Shown here: positions 14,179-20,383 of the stretch, piece by piece
How positions within the stretch are numbered: the first letter of the stretch is position 1
How the letters are laid out: each line of letters opens with the position of its first letter
Origin: a bacterium
GTDB taxonomy: Bacteria; Eremiobacterota; Eremiobacteria; Baltobacterales; Baltobacteraceae
Assembly: GCA_021782295.1 (NCBI GenBank)
Contig: JAJXVC010000011.1
Coordinates: forward strand, 1-20,383
Length of the DNA: 20,383 nt
Direction: 5' to 3'
The notes under the pieces: generated by a model
The model's input: the letters and a program-made list of their open reading frames with translations, nothing else
What the model was told of the DNA's origin: nothing
Databases searched by the model: none
Program-made: the position numbers and the translations under genes

Positions 14179-14426
14179 CCGTGACATCTTTCTCCGGGGC
14201 CAAAGGGGCGTGATACTCGTTCGCACTGCGGGTGCTCCGGAAACTGGAATGGCTCATGCCCTCTATCCAGTCGGAATTACTTGTGGTTGCAATAAATGCG
14301 CGCGGCGTCGGCTATCGTGGACGACGAGTTGCTTGCCCCGAAAGTGCGACCGATGACTTCTTTGAATATCGGCGCCGACCCTGACCTGTTCATAGACTCG
14401 CGCAGAGGGCGGAAAATTGACGCTTA
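14179..14426. other. Intergenic spacer between IS relic and group II intron
   Basis: These 248 bases have no recognisable gene. A 28-codon minus-strand frame starts at ATG 14257 and stops inside the IS end (14171-14173); its sequence is not one I can assign. The last bases before the intron (AATTGACGCTTA) are the presumed intron-binding (IBS) side of the 5' exon. Confidence 0.4.
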
Positions 14427-14737
14427 GTGCGCCGGAGAAACCGGCAGGAGATTAAATAGTGAAAGTCTATCGTGGTGAAGGCATAGCGAGCCACACCAGC
14501 CCCGAGCCGTGCGCCGTGATTCGTGAGGATCACGGTGAAGCGTCGGTAGGGAAAACACGCAAGCCAGCCATAGTGCCGCGAAATGTTTAATCAGGGTGCC
14601 GACAAGGATAAGCGCTTGGAAGGCAACATCATCCGCTGCGATATTGCGAGTAGCGGCTGGGCCCTGCGCGGTCGGAGACCCTGGCGAGCGTGGAAGTCTT
14701 CTGCAAGGGAACCGGGAGAGATCACGACTGACCAGCG

Positions 14738-16270
14738 ATGCTGGCCCGCATCGGGAAGACGCACGCGTCGAAGCCGATGGTGTACGGTCGTGACCAGTCA
14801 GACTCGCTGGTAGTAGCGATGAAGTTGGCGAACAAAGCCGAGCAGTCGGCGGCGGAGTCGATGGAGCCAAGCAGCGGGGCCAAAGGGAAAGCGCCCACGT
14901 CTACCACGCGCCGGGCACCGAACCGGGGAAGCGTGTCACCGGGACTTGAGCGTTTACGACAATTCGTAGAGAACAATCCAAAGGTTCGCCCTACGGCTTT
15001 GCTCCACCATGTGAATGTCGATCTTCTTCGATGGTCGTACTTCGCGCTGAAGCGACGTGCTGCTGCCGGAGTCGATGGACGCACATGGGAAGCATACGGC
15101 GAGAATCTCGAAGTACAACTGCAAGAGCTTCACGCGCGTATACATCAAGGAGCGTATCGCGCGCTTCCCTCGCGGCGACGGATGATTCCGAAGCCGGATG
15201 GAAGTCAGCGCCCATTGGGGATCGCGTCGATTGAAGACAAGATCGTCCAACGGGCAGTGGTCGAGATACTCAACTGCATTTGCGAGCAGGAGTTTCTCGG
15301 CTTCTCGTACGGTTTCCGACCCGGTCGCAGCCAGCACGATGCGCTGGATGCGCTCGCAGTCGGGATCAGCAGGAAAGCCGTCAACTGGATCGTTGACGCC
15401 GACATCCGCTCGTTCTTCGATACGGTCAACCACGATTGGCTGATCCGTTTCGTCGAACATCGAATCGGCGACCAACGCATCCTTCGATTGATACGCAAGT
15501 GGCTCAAGGCCGGTGTTCTTGAGGGAACGATGCTGACGACAAGTGAGACCGGGACTCCTCAAGGGTCGGTGATCTCGCCTTTGCTCGCCAACGTCTACCT
15601 CCATTACACCTACGACCTCTGGGTCCAACAATGGCGAAAGCGAAATGTTCGCGGTGAAGTGATCGTCGTGCGATACGCGGACGACATCGTTGCCGGGTTC
15701 GAACATAAGTCAGACGCCATAGCGTTTCTTGACGAACTGCGCAAGCGTTTCGAGGCGTTCGATCTCAAGCTCCACACTGAGAAAACACGCCTGATCGAAT
15801 TTGGGAGATTCGCAGCAGACCGACGCAAACGCCGTGGACAAGGAAAACCGGAAACGTTTACGTTCCTGGGTTTCGTCCACATCTGCGGCAAGTCGCGCAA
15901 CGGGCGATTTTTGCTCTGGCGAAAATCGCGGCGCGACCGAATGCGTGCTAAACTGCAGTCGATCAAGACCGATCTGCGTCGCAAGATGCACGACACGCTG
16001 AACGCTCAGGGGCGTTGGCTTCGCGCGGTTATGGTGGGGTATTTCAATTACCACGCCGTGCCGACGAACATCGCCTCTCTTGCCGCCTTTCGGCGGCTTG
16101 TTCTCATACTCTGGCAGCGCACGCTTCGGCGCCGCAGCCAACGAGACCGAACCACGTTTGCATCTTTGGGAAAGGTGGCCGACAAGTGGCTCCCTCGCCC
16201 CAAGATTCTCCATCCGTGGCCGCATCAACGATTTGGCGTCAAACACCCGAGGTGGGAGCCCGGTGCGTGA
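14738..16270 (+). CDS. ltrA: Group II intron-encoded reverse transcriptase/maturase
   Basis: The protein (510 residues from ATG 14738) binds its intron RNA, promotes splicing and copies it into DNA at the target. Reverse transcriptase blocks are complete. RT0/1 runs through TALLHHVNVDLLRWSYFALK and AAAGVDGRTWEAY. RT2 shows RRRMIPKPDGSQRPLGI, RT3 is GFRPGRSQHDALDAL, RT4 is WIVDADIRSFFDTVNHDWL and RT5 is GTPQGSVISPLLANVYLH. The catalytic RYADDIV (with LHTEKTRLIEFG after it) completes the set. The X/maturase domain continues with FTFLGFVHICGKSRNGRF, GYFNYHAVPTN and LRRRSQRD, ending HPRWEPGA. There is no C-terminal HNH domain. The last codons overlap domain V. Nearer ATGs at 14777 or 14819 are alternative starts. 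No frameshift or stop interrupts it, so it looks functional. Confidence 0.93.
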   Translation: MLARIGKTHASKPMVYGRDQSDSLVVAMKLANKAEQSAAESMEPSSGAKGKAPTSTTRRAPNRGSVSPGLERLRQFVENNPKVRPTALLHHVNVDLLRWSYFALKRRAAAGVDGRTWEAYGENLEVQLQELHARIHQGAYRALPSRRRMIPKPDGSQRPLGIASIEDKIVQRAVVEILNCICEQEFLGFSYGFRPGRSQHDALDALAVGISRKAVNWIVDADIRSFFDTVNHDWLIRFVEHRIGDQRILRLIRKWLKAGVLEGTMLTTSETGTPQGSVISPLLANVYLHYTYDLWVQQWRKRNVRGEVIVVRYADDIVAGFEHKSDAIAFLDELRKRFEAFDLKLHTEKTRLIEFGRFAADRRKRRGQGKPETFTFLGFVHICGKSRNGRFLLWRKSRRDRMRAKLQSIKTDLRRKMHDTLNAQGRWLRAVMVGYFNYHAVPTNIASLAAFRRLVLILWQRTLRRRSQRDRTTFASLGKVADKWLPRPKILHPWPHQRFGVKHPRWEPGA

Positions 16271-16288
16271 ATTGCGCCCGCCGGGATC
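16256..16288 (+). ncRNA. Group II intron domain V
   Basis: GAGCCCGG (16256-16263) pairs with CCGGGATC (16281-16288) except at the third position, where G faces A instead of the common U. A short GCGT...GCGC distal helix and a small bulge separate the arms. It contains the AGC catalytic triad. It overlaps the last codons of the maturase (stop 16268-16270), as is usual for this family. Confidence 0.7.
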
Positions 16289-16324
16289 TGTGCGGCGGGC
16301 GTACAGTAATGTGCGTCCCTACCG

Positions 16325-16351
16325 CGCTCCCGTCGGCTTCCACTGGGAGCG
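16325..16351. terminator. Stem-loop between the intron end and the convergent gene
   Basis: CGCTCCC (16325-16331) and GGGAGCG (16345-16351) form a perfect 7-bp stem with a 13-base loop, just past the intron 3' end. It lies 64 bases downstream of the minus-strand gene ending at 16415. No T tract follows on either strand, so it is a structural candidate only. It could also be part of the intron 3' target. Confidence 0.3.
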
Positions 16352-16414
16352 GGGGCGCGACGAAGAGAGGACGGTCACCTGCGGCGGATTGACGACGAGC
16401 CTTTGCCCCCCGTC

Positions 16415-16888
16415 CTAGAACGCCTTGACGTTGCGGAACCCGGCGTTGCAGAACGTGGAGACCGCGTCGGCGGCGGCTTCGTCGTTCGCGTCGTACAGCA
16501 TCACCACGCGCCCCGCGCCGATCGCGTCGTTGAAGTTGTCGATCTGGTCGCCGGGGATTTTGACGCCGGCGAGATAGTTGACCGCGCTGCCGCGGTTGCT
16601 GAGCGAACCGAGCGAGGGGCCGCGGCTGTTGCCGCCGGGTACCCCGGTGCCGCCGGAGTCGGTCATCATCCCCTGGCCGTGCGTCATATCGTCGGAGAAG
16701 TCGTTGGAGTTCTGGACTTCGCGCACGTGAACGAACGAGATCGTCGATTGATCGTGATCGGCGCTCTTCGCGTCGCGCGTGACGACGCGCAAGCGGCCCA
16801 TATCGATGCCGGTCTGCCCGGTGAGCGCCGCCTCGATCTTCTTCGGGTCGGATTCGGGGTAGATCCCCACGATTAGACGTTGTCCCAC
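16415..16888 (-). CDS. Small hypothetical protein resembling general-stress (YflT-like) proteins
   Basis: The 157-residue protein starts at GTG 16888 with AAGGAG seven bases upstream. The N-terminus (RLIVGIYPESDPKKIEAALTG) is a beta-alpha start like that of flavin-free stress proteins. The middle (residues about 64-100) is a Gly/Ser/Asp-rich linker including DSGGTGVPGGN. The C-terminus (YLAGVKIPGDQIDNFNDAI, then RVVMLYDANDEAAADAV, then GFRNVKAF) matches the pattern of YflT/DUF1269-type proteins, where a GIP-D/E-x-A-x-x-Y motif precedes a final beta strand. The Gly/Ala hydrophobic segment of those proteins is replaced here by polar linker. The family call is tentative. A degenerate copy of its beginning and leader lies upstream of gmd. 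It is downstream of rmd on the same strand but separated by 150 bases and has its own leader. Confidence 0.6.
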   Translation of the reverse strand: MGQRLIVGIYPESDPKKIEAALTGQTGIDMGRLRVVTRDAKSADHDQSTISFVHVREVQNSNDFSDDMTHGQGMMTDSGGTGVPGGNSRGPSLGSLSNRGSAVNYLAGVKIPGDQIDNFNDAIGAGRVVMLYDANDEAAADAVSTFCNAGFRNVKAF

Positions 16889-16889
16889 C

Positions 16890-16990
16890 AGCGTTCTCCT
16901 TGCGAACTCTAAACTCAGAAACGCCGCGCAAACGGCGTGGGCGATTTCTTCGCCGCCGGGGGCTATCTTCTTGCCGGCCGTGGCCTCGCC
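16890..16990 (-). promoter_or_regulatory. Leader region of the small stress-like gene, conserved in a second copy
   Basis: This region holds the SD (AAGGAG, reverse complement of 16896-16901), a small 6-bp hairpin (ACGCCG / CGGCGT around 16921-16938) and segments identical in the copy at 19101-19185. Those identical blocks are CTCCTTGCGAACTCT and ATCTTCTTGCCGGCC, both on the plus strand. I cannot identify specific promoter boxes. Conservation of the leader rather than the coding part is notable. Confidence 0.4.
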
Positions 16991-17038
16991 CCGTAAATCC
17001 CGGGACGCATGAAATTGCGGCCTTTGGGGAAGTCGCGG

Positions 17039-17926
17039 CTACGGCACGCTAGGACGCTGAAGGATATCCTGAAGCGAACTCGTGAGGCTTCGCGTCGGCA
17101 GCCAGCCGGTCTCCGAGCACAATTTGATGTTCGATCCGAACATTGCGGGCGTCTCCGAGGGCCGCATGCGCGCGGAATCGCTGACGATCTCAGGCTTCAC
17201 GTTCGCTATGCCGATGAGTTCATCGAGTAGGGATCGGAGGCTTCGTGGCACCCCGCTGCAGATGTTGTACGTTCCGCCAGCCGTTCCGTGTTGGGCAAGC
17301 GCCACGTAGGCCGATGCGACATCGCGAACGTCGAGGAAATCGCGCTGCGCGTCGAGGTTCCCGACGGCGAGCCGAGCCGGTGCGCCGTTGCGGATTTCAA
17401 TCAGTTGTGCGGCAAAATCGGCAATCGCAAAACGCGTACTCTGCCCTGGGCCGATTGCGTTGAATGCACGTCCGATCACGACGTCGAGGCCGAGGCTGCG
17501 ATGCTCCCCGAGGAGCAAAAATTCAGCGGCCGCTTTGCTCGCGGCATAGGGGTTCTTTGGATTCACCGCCATCTCTTCCGTAACCGGAAGGATAGCGGCA
17601 GGAACGCTGCCGTACACCTCGCCCGAACTCGCGAAGATGAGCCGCGGCCGCTCTCCTGTTTTCTTCGTATGACGAGCGATAGCACGGGCAATGCGCGCCG
17701 TACCGATCACGTTCGCCTCATAGGTCTCCATCGGCGATGCGATCGCCGCGGGGACAAATGCTTGGCCTGCTAAGTGATATACAACGTGAACGCCGGCCAA
17801 TTCCAATGCCTCGGTGCCTTGGAGTTGCGCGCGGCTACACCGTAAAACTTCGTGATTGCCGGCCTCGAGCAGGGCCGTTAAGTGCTTCCCAACGAACCCT
17901 GACGCTCCGCTTACTACGACGCGCAT
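17039..17926 (-). CDS. rmd: GDP-6-deoxy-D-lyxo-4-hexulose (GDP-4-keto-6-deoxymannose) reductase
   Basis: The enzyme should reduce the Gmd product to GDP-D-rhamnose. The 295-residue SDR-fold protein has the NAD(P)-binding MRVVVSGASGFVGKHL (GxxGxxG, 7-13), YHLAGQAFVP (50-59), the catalytic SSGEVYG region followed by YxxxK in PYAASKAAAEFLL, and RDFLDVRDVASAYVAL. The closing part contains the loop GGTYNICSGVPRSL. This order and the immediate partnership with gmd (3-base gap after the gmd stop) favour Rmd over the C3,5-epimerising Fcl. A GDP-6-deoxytalose-type reductase is possible. Length is normal for the family. The product would feed one of the glycosyltransferases encoded elsewhere in this window or beyond. 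Confidence 0.85.
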   Translation of the reverse strand: MRVVVSGASGFVGKHLTALLEAGNHEVLRCSRAQLQGTEALELAGVHVVYHLAGQAFVPAAIASPMETYEANVIGTARIARAIARHTKKTGERPRLIFASSGEVYGSVPAAILPVTEEMAVNPKNPYAASKAAAEFLLLGEHRSLGLDVVIGRAFNAIGPGQSTRFAIADFAAQLIEIRNGAPARLAVGNLDAQRDFLDVRDVASAYVALAQHGTAGGTYNICSGVPRSLRSLLDELIGIANVKPEIVSDSARMRPSETPAMFGSNIKLCSETGWLPTRSLTSSLQDILQRPSVP

Positions 17927-17929
17927 GCG

Positions 17930-19190
<1,261 letters not shown>

Positions 19191-19195
19191 CCCGG

Positions 19196-19615
19196 TCAAC
19201 TCCAAGGGTTGAAAATCGGCACGCCGGATCCATCAAAATCGCGCGTATCCCGCGTCACGATCGAGAGGTGGTGCTCCAGCGCCACCGCCGCGAGCATCCC
19301 GTCGGTCATCGGAAGCGTTCGTCCCTTCGCACTGCTCTCTGCGTCGAGCCTTCCCCAGCGCACTGCATCGTGAAGGTCGAACGGCAGCACGCGCTCGCCG
19401 AAGCGATCGATGAATGCCGCGATCTTCGATTCCAAATCGGAACGCCTCCGGCTCGCCGGGAGGAGCTCGATGCCGCGATGGAGTTCGGCGATCGCGAGCA
19501 CGCTCACGTACATCCTGGGTTCAGGCGTGTGCTCGAACCACGCTACCACGCCGGGATTTGGTGACGGGCGCATGAGTTCGGAAAGCGCGCACGTGTCGAG
19601 AAGAAATCCGCTCAA
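19196..19615 (-). CDS. vapC: VapC-type toxin, PIN-domain ribonuclease
   Basis: This is a 139-residue PIN protein, probably cleaving tRNA or other RNA when free of its antitoxin. The acidic active-site set is in place: Asp7 (FLLDTCALSEL), Glu44 (AIAELHRGIE), Asp105 (PMTDGMLAA) and Asp123 (SIVTRDTRDF). The start is TTG 19615, which overlaps the antitoxin stop as TTGA, so the toxin is translated by coupling to its antitoxin. The length is typical of VapC. The ending (FDGSGVPIFNPWS) is the usual PIN terminus. The element lies immediately upstream of the gmd leader on the same strand, and only a few bases separate its stop from the duplicated relic. Confidence 0.93.
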   Translation of the reverse strand: MSGFLLDTCALSELMRPSPNPGVVAWFEHTPEPRMYVSVLAIAELHRGIELLPASRRRSDLESKIAAFIDRFGERVLPFDLHDAVRWGRLDAESSAKGRTLPMTDGMLAAVALEHHLSIVTRDTRDFDGSGVPIFNPWS

Positions 19616-19878
19616 AACTCAAAGCCTCGCGACGCATCCTTGCGGCGTTCGAAGCGAGCGCCATTGCCCCGAACGGGCCTAAAAAACTCCACGAGCGTTT
19701 CTTGCGGGTGTATGGCTCGCTCGTAGTCGCTCCGGCGAAGCACGACCACCTCGTCCCGTCCGCGCCGTGAAATGACCTGCGGCCTTCCCTCCAAGGCCTT
19801 CTGGACGAGCTCGCTGAGCCGCGCCTTGGCTTCCTGAAGCTGCCATGTCTTGCTCTCCTGCGTGCGTTTTTGCACCAT
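19612..19878 (-). CDS. vapB: Phd/YefM-family antitoxin
   Basis: The antitoxin (88 residues) should bind and neutralise the PIN toxin and repress the shared promoter. It starts at ATG 19878 with GGGGGG four bases ahead. Its sequence shows the Phd/YefM N-terminal DNA-binding pattern: TWQLQEAKARLSELVQKALEG (conserved Leu-Gln-Glu-Ala-Lys), then PQVISRRGRDEVVVLRRSDYE. The charged C-terminal part (from about residue 59, EFFRPVRGNGARFERRKD) is the toxin-binding segment. Pairing of a Phd-type antitoxin with a PIN toxin is common, hence the VapB label by operon position, although the fold is Phd rather than AbrB. A GTG/ATG five codons upstream is possible but lacks better support. Confidence 0.92.
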   Translation of the reverse strand: MVQKRTQESKTWQLQEAKARLSELVQKALEGRPQVISRRGRDEVVVLRRSDYERAIHPQETLVEFFRPVRGNGARFERRKDASRGFEF

Positions 19879-19900
19879 GCAACCCCCCTTCACGCGATCT

Positions 19901-19930
19901 ACGATAAGCGCAAGGGAGGCAGGGTGTCAA
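19901..19930 (-). promoter_or_regulatory. Promoter of the toxin-antitoxin operon
   Basis: On the minus strand a perfect -35 TTGACA (19925-19930) is followed, after 17 bases, by TTATCG (19902-19907), or after 18 bases by TATCGT (19901-19906), as the -10. The antitoxin start is 23 bases further. This is the strongest promoter in the window. Confidence 0.65.
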
Positions 19931-19931
19931 C

Positions 19932-19944
19932 CTAGTCTGACTAG
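19932..19944. promoter_or_regulatory. Palindromic operator for the antitoxin
   Basis: CTAGTC T GACTAG is a perfect 6-bp inverted repeat about a central base, overlapping a second GACTAGTC palindrome (19938-19945). It lies immediately upstream of the -35 box, exactly where Phd-type antitoxin complexes bind in autoregulation. Binding is inferred. Confidence 0.6.
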
Positions 19945-19974
19945 TCTGTAGGAGTAATGCAGAGACGTCCCCCG

Positions 19975-19989
19975 CTCGGCAACGCCGAG
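19975..19989. terminator. Hairpin downstream of the aminotransferase gene
   Basis: CTCGGC (19975-19980), loop AAC, GCCGAG (19984-19989): a perfect 6-bp stem located 30 bases past the aminotransferase stop. No T tract follows, so it may be a terminator of the non-canonical type or a REP-like hairpin. Confidence 0.35.
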
Positions 19990-20018
19990 ATATCCCTCGA
20001 TGGGCGGTGGAGCTTTGC

Positions 20019-20383
20019 TTAGCGCTTCAGGTAGGTTTGCACCGCGCCGGCGAGCCGCTCGATGCCGATCGCGATCTTCTCTTCCGAAGCGTTCGAGAAA
20101 TTCAGGCGCATGCCGTCGTGCACGTCGCGTTCGGCGTAGAAACTCACCCCCGGCACGAACACGACTTTCTGTTCGGCGCTGATTTTGAGCAGCTCTTCGG
20201 TGTCGACGCCGTCGAGATGCGCCCAGAGAAACATTCCGCCTTCGGGGCGATTGAAATGCATCTGCGGCGGCATGTGCGCGGAGAGTTCGCCGATCATCAC
20301 GTCGCGGCGCCGGTGATAGGTCTGGCGGATGCGCGCGATGTGCGCTTCGTATTCAACGCCGCCGTTGCGCGCCGCATACTGCA
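20019..20383 (-). CDS. PLP-dependent class I aminotransferase, C-terminal part (runs off the window)
   Basis: The last 121 residues are present, in frame to the right end of the window. The segment reads IARIRQTYHRRRDVMIGEL, then FNRPEGGMFLWAHL, then VVFVPGVSFYAE and MRLNFSNASEEKIAIGIERL. The PEGGMF(L/I)W and (F)VPGxxF(Y) motifs and the MRLNFS-x-ASEEKI end belong to the class I/II aminotransferase subgroup of 2-aminoadipate/LysN and MocR-like enzymes. The MRLNF Arg corresponds to the conserved substrate-carboxylate-binding Arg. The catalytic Lys and the rest lie off the window, so the substrate cannot be named. It ends 140 bases before the antitoxin start, with a hairpin in between. Confidence 0.88.
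   Translation of the reverse strand, partial: QYAARNGGVEYEAHIARIRQTYHRRRDVMIGELSAHMPPQMHFNRPEGGMFLWAHLDGVDTEELLKISAEQKVVFVPGVSFYAERDVHDGMRLNFSNASEEKIAIGIERLAGAVQTYLKR

Larger units (their letters stand above)
14427..16322 (+). mobile_element. Group II intron with reverse transcriptase/maturase ORF
   Basis: The 5' end matches the bacterial group II boundary (GTGCG at 14427). Domain I-like sequence follows (GCCGGAGAAACCGGC hairpin, AAGTC, GGTGAAGGCATAGCGA, GGCAACAT, GGGAACCGGGAGA), strongly reminiscent of a widespread proteobacterial-type intron family. The maturase frame occupies 14738-16270 (domain IV), domain V lies at 16256-16288, and a domain VI-like hairpin leads to CCCTAC near 16322. 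The 3' boundary is my estimate; it could be a few bases further. No HNH endonuclease domain follows the maturase. Total length is about 1.9 kb. The host exon is apparently non-coding. Confidence 0.85.

Noticed and set aside
14171..14257. 28-residue minus-strand frame ending in the IS terminal repeat
   Set aside because: It is too short, has no identifiable family and no evident ribosome binding site. It could be a fragment of older mobile DNA but this cannot be supported.
14179..14426. Possible remnant of a second insertion sequence before the intron
   Set aside because: The sequence feels mobile-element-like, but no inverted repeats or transposase fragment could be shown.
19879..20018. Small RNA candidate between antitoxin and aminotransferase
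   Set aside because: The promoter, operator and one hairpin explain the gap. No independent transcript signal is visible.

Overview
The window is high-GC bacterial DNA from a diderm (Gram-negative-type) organism. Evidence for an outer membrane is an LptD-like beta-barrel protein, a lipobox lipoprotein and several surface-polysaccharide genes. The overall style (short intergenic gaps, GTG/TTG starts, Ala/Pro-rich secreted proteins) would fit a little-studied phylum such as Eremiobacterota (WPS-2). That assignment is a guess; no rRNA or marker gene here proves it.

Left part (1-12205): the 5' part of an O-antigen-ligase-like membrane protein (minus) diverges from a pyrimidine-nucleoside/thymidine phosphorylase. 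The phosphorylase is followed by a DUF2723-type polytopic membrane protein that is translationally coupled to a secreted PQQ-type beta-propeller. A GtrB/ArnC-like polyprenyl-phosphate glycosyltransferase (minus) converges on this group and diverges from a Pro/Ala/Ser-rich lipoprotein. A second minus operon holds an LptD-like barrel coupled to a secreted protein with a starch-binding-like domain. It is followed on the plus strand by phosphopentomutase (deoB), an initiating sugar-phosphate transferase and the lipid II/oligosaccharide flippase murJ. murJ appears to start at an ATT codon behind a perfect Shine-Dalgarno.

Middle (12231-16414): a second, lower-GC GT2 glycosyltransferase ends the plus-strand run. 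It is followed by a junkyard of mobile DNA: a dead IS3-family element that still carries its -1 frameshift heptamer but has lost catalytic residues, then a group II intron with an apparently intact reverse transcriptase/maturase.

Right part (16415-20383): a small protein resembling a general-stress (YflT-like) protein, then rmd and gmd, which together would make GDP-D-rhamnose. Just upstream of gmd lies a degenerate, internally deleted copy of the start and leader of the small protein gene, so the gmd-rmd pair is bracketed by direct repeats. Next come a Phd/VapB-VapC toxin-antitoxin pair with a clear promoter and palindromic operator, and the 3' part of a class I aminotransferase.

Functionally, the cluster provides nucleotide-sugar supply (Gmd, Rmd), lipid-linked sugar initiation (sugar transferase), transfer (two GT2s), membrane translocation or polymerisation (MurJ family, ligase-like protein) and outer-membrane export candidates (LptD-like barrel). 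Two deoxyribonucleoside salvage genes (deoA/pdp and deoB) are interspersed rather than adjacent. No tRNA, rRNA or CRISPR array was seen.
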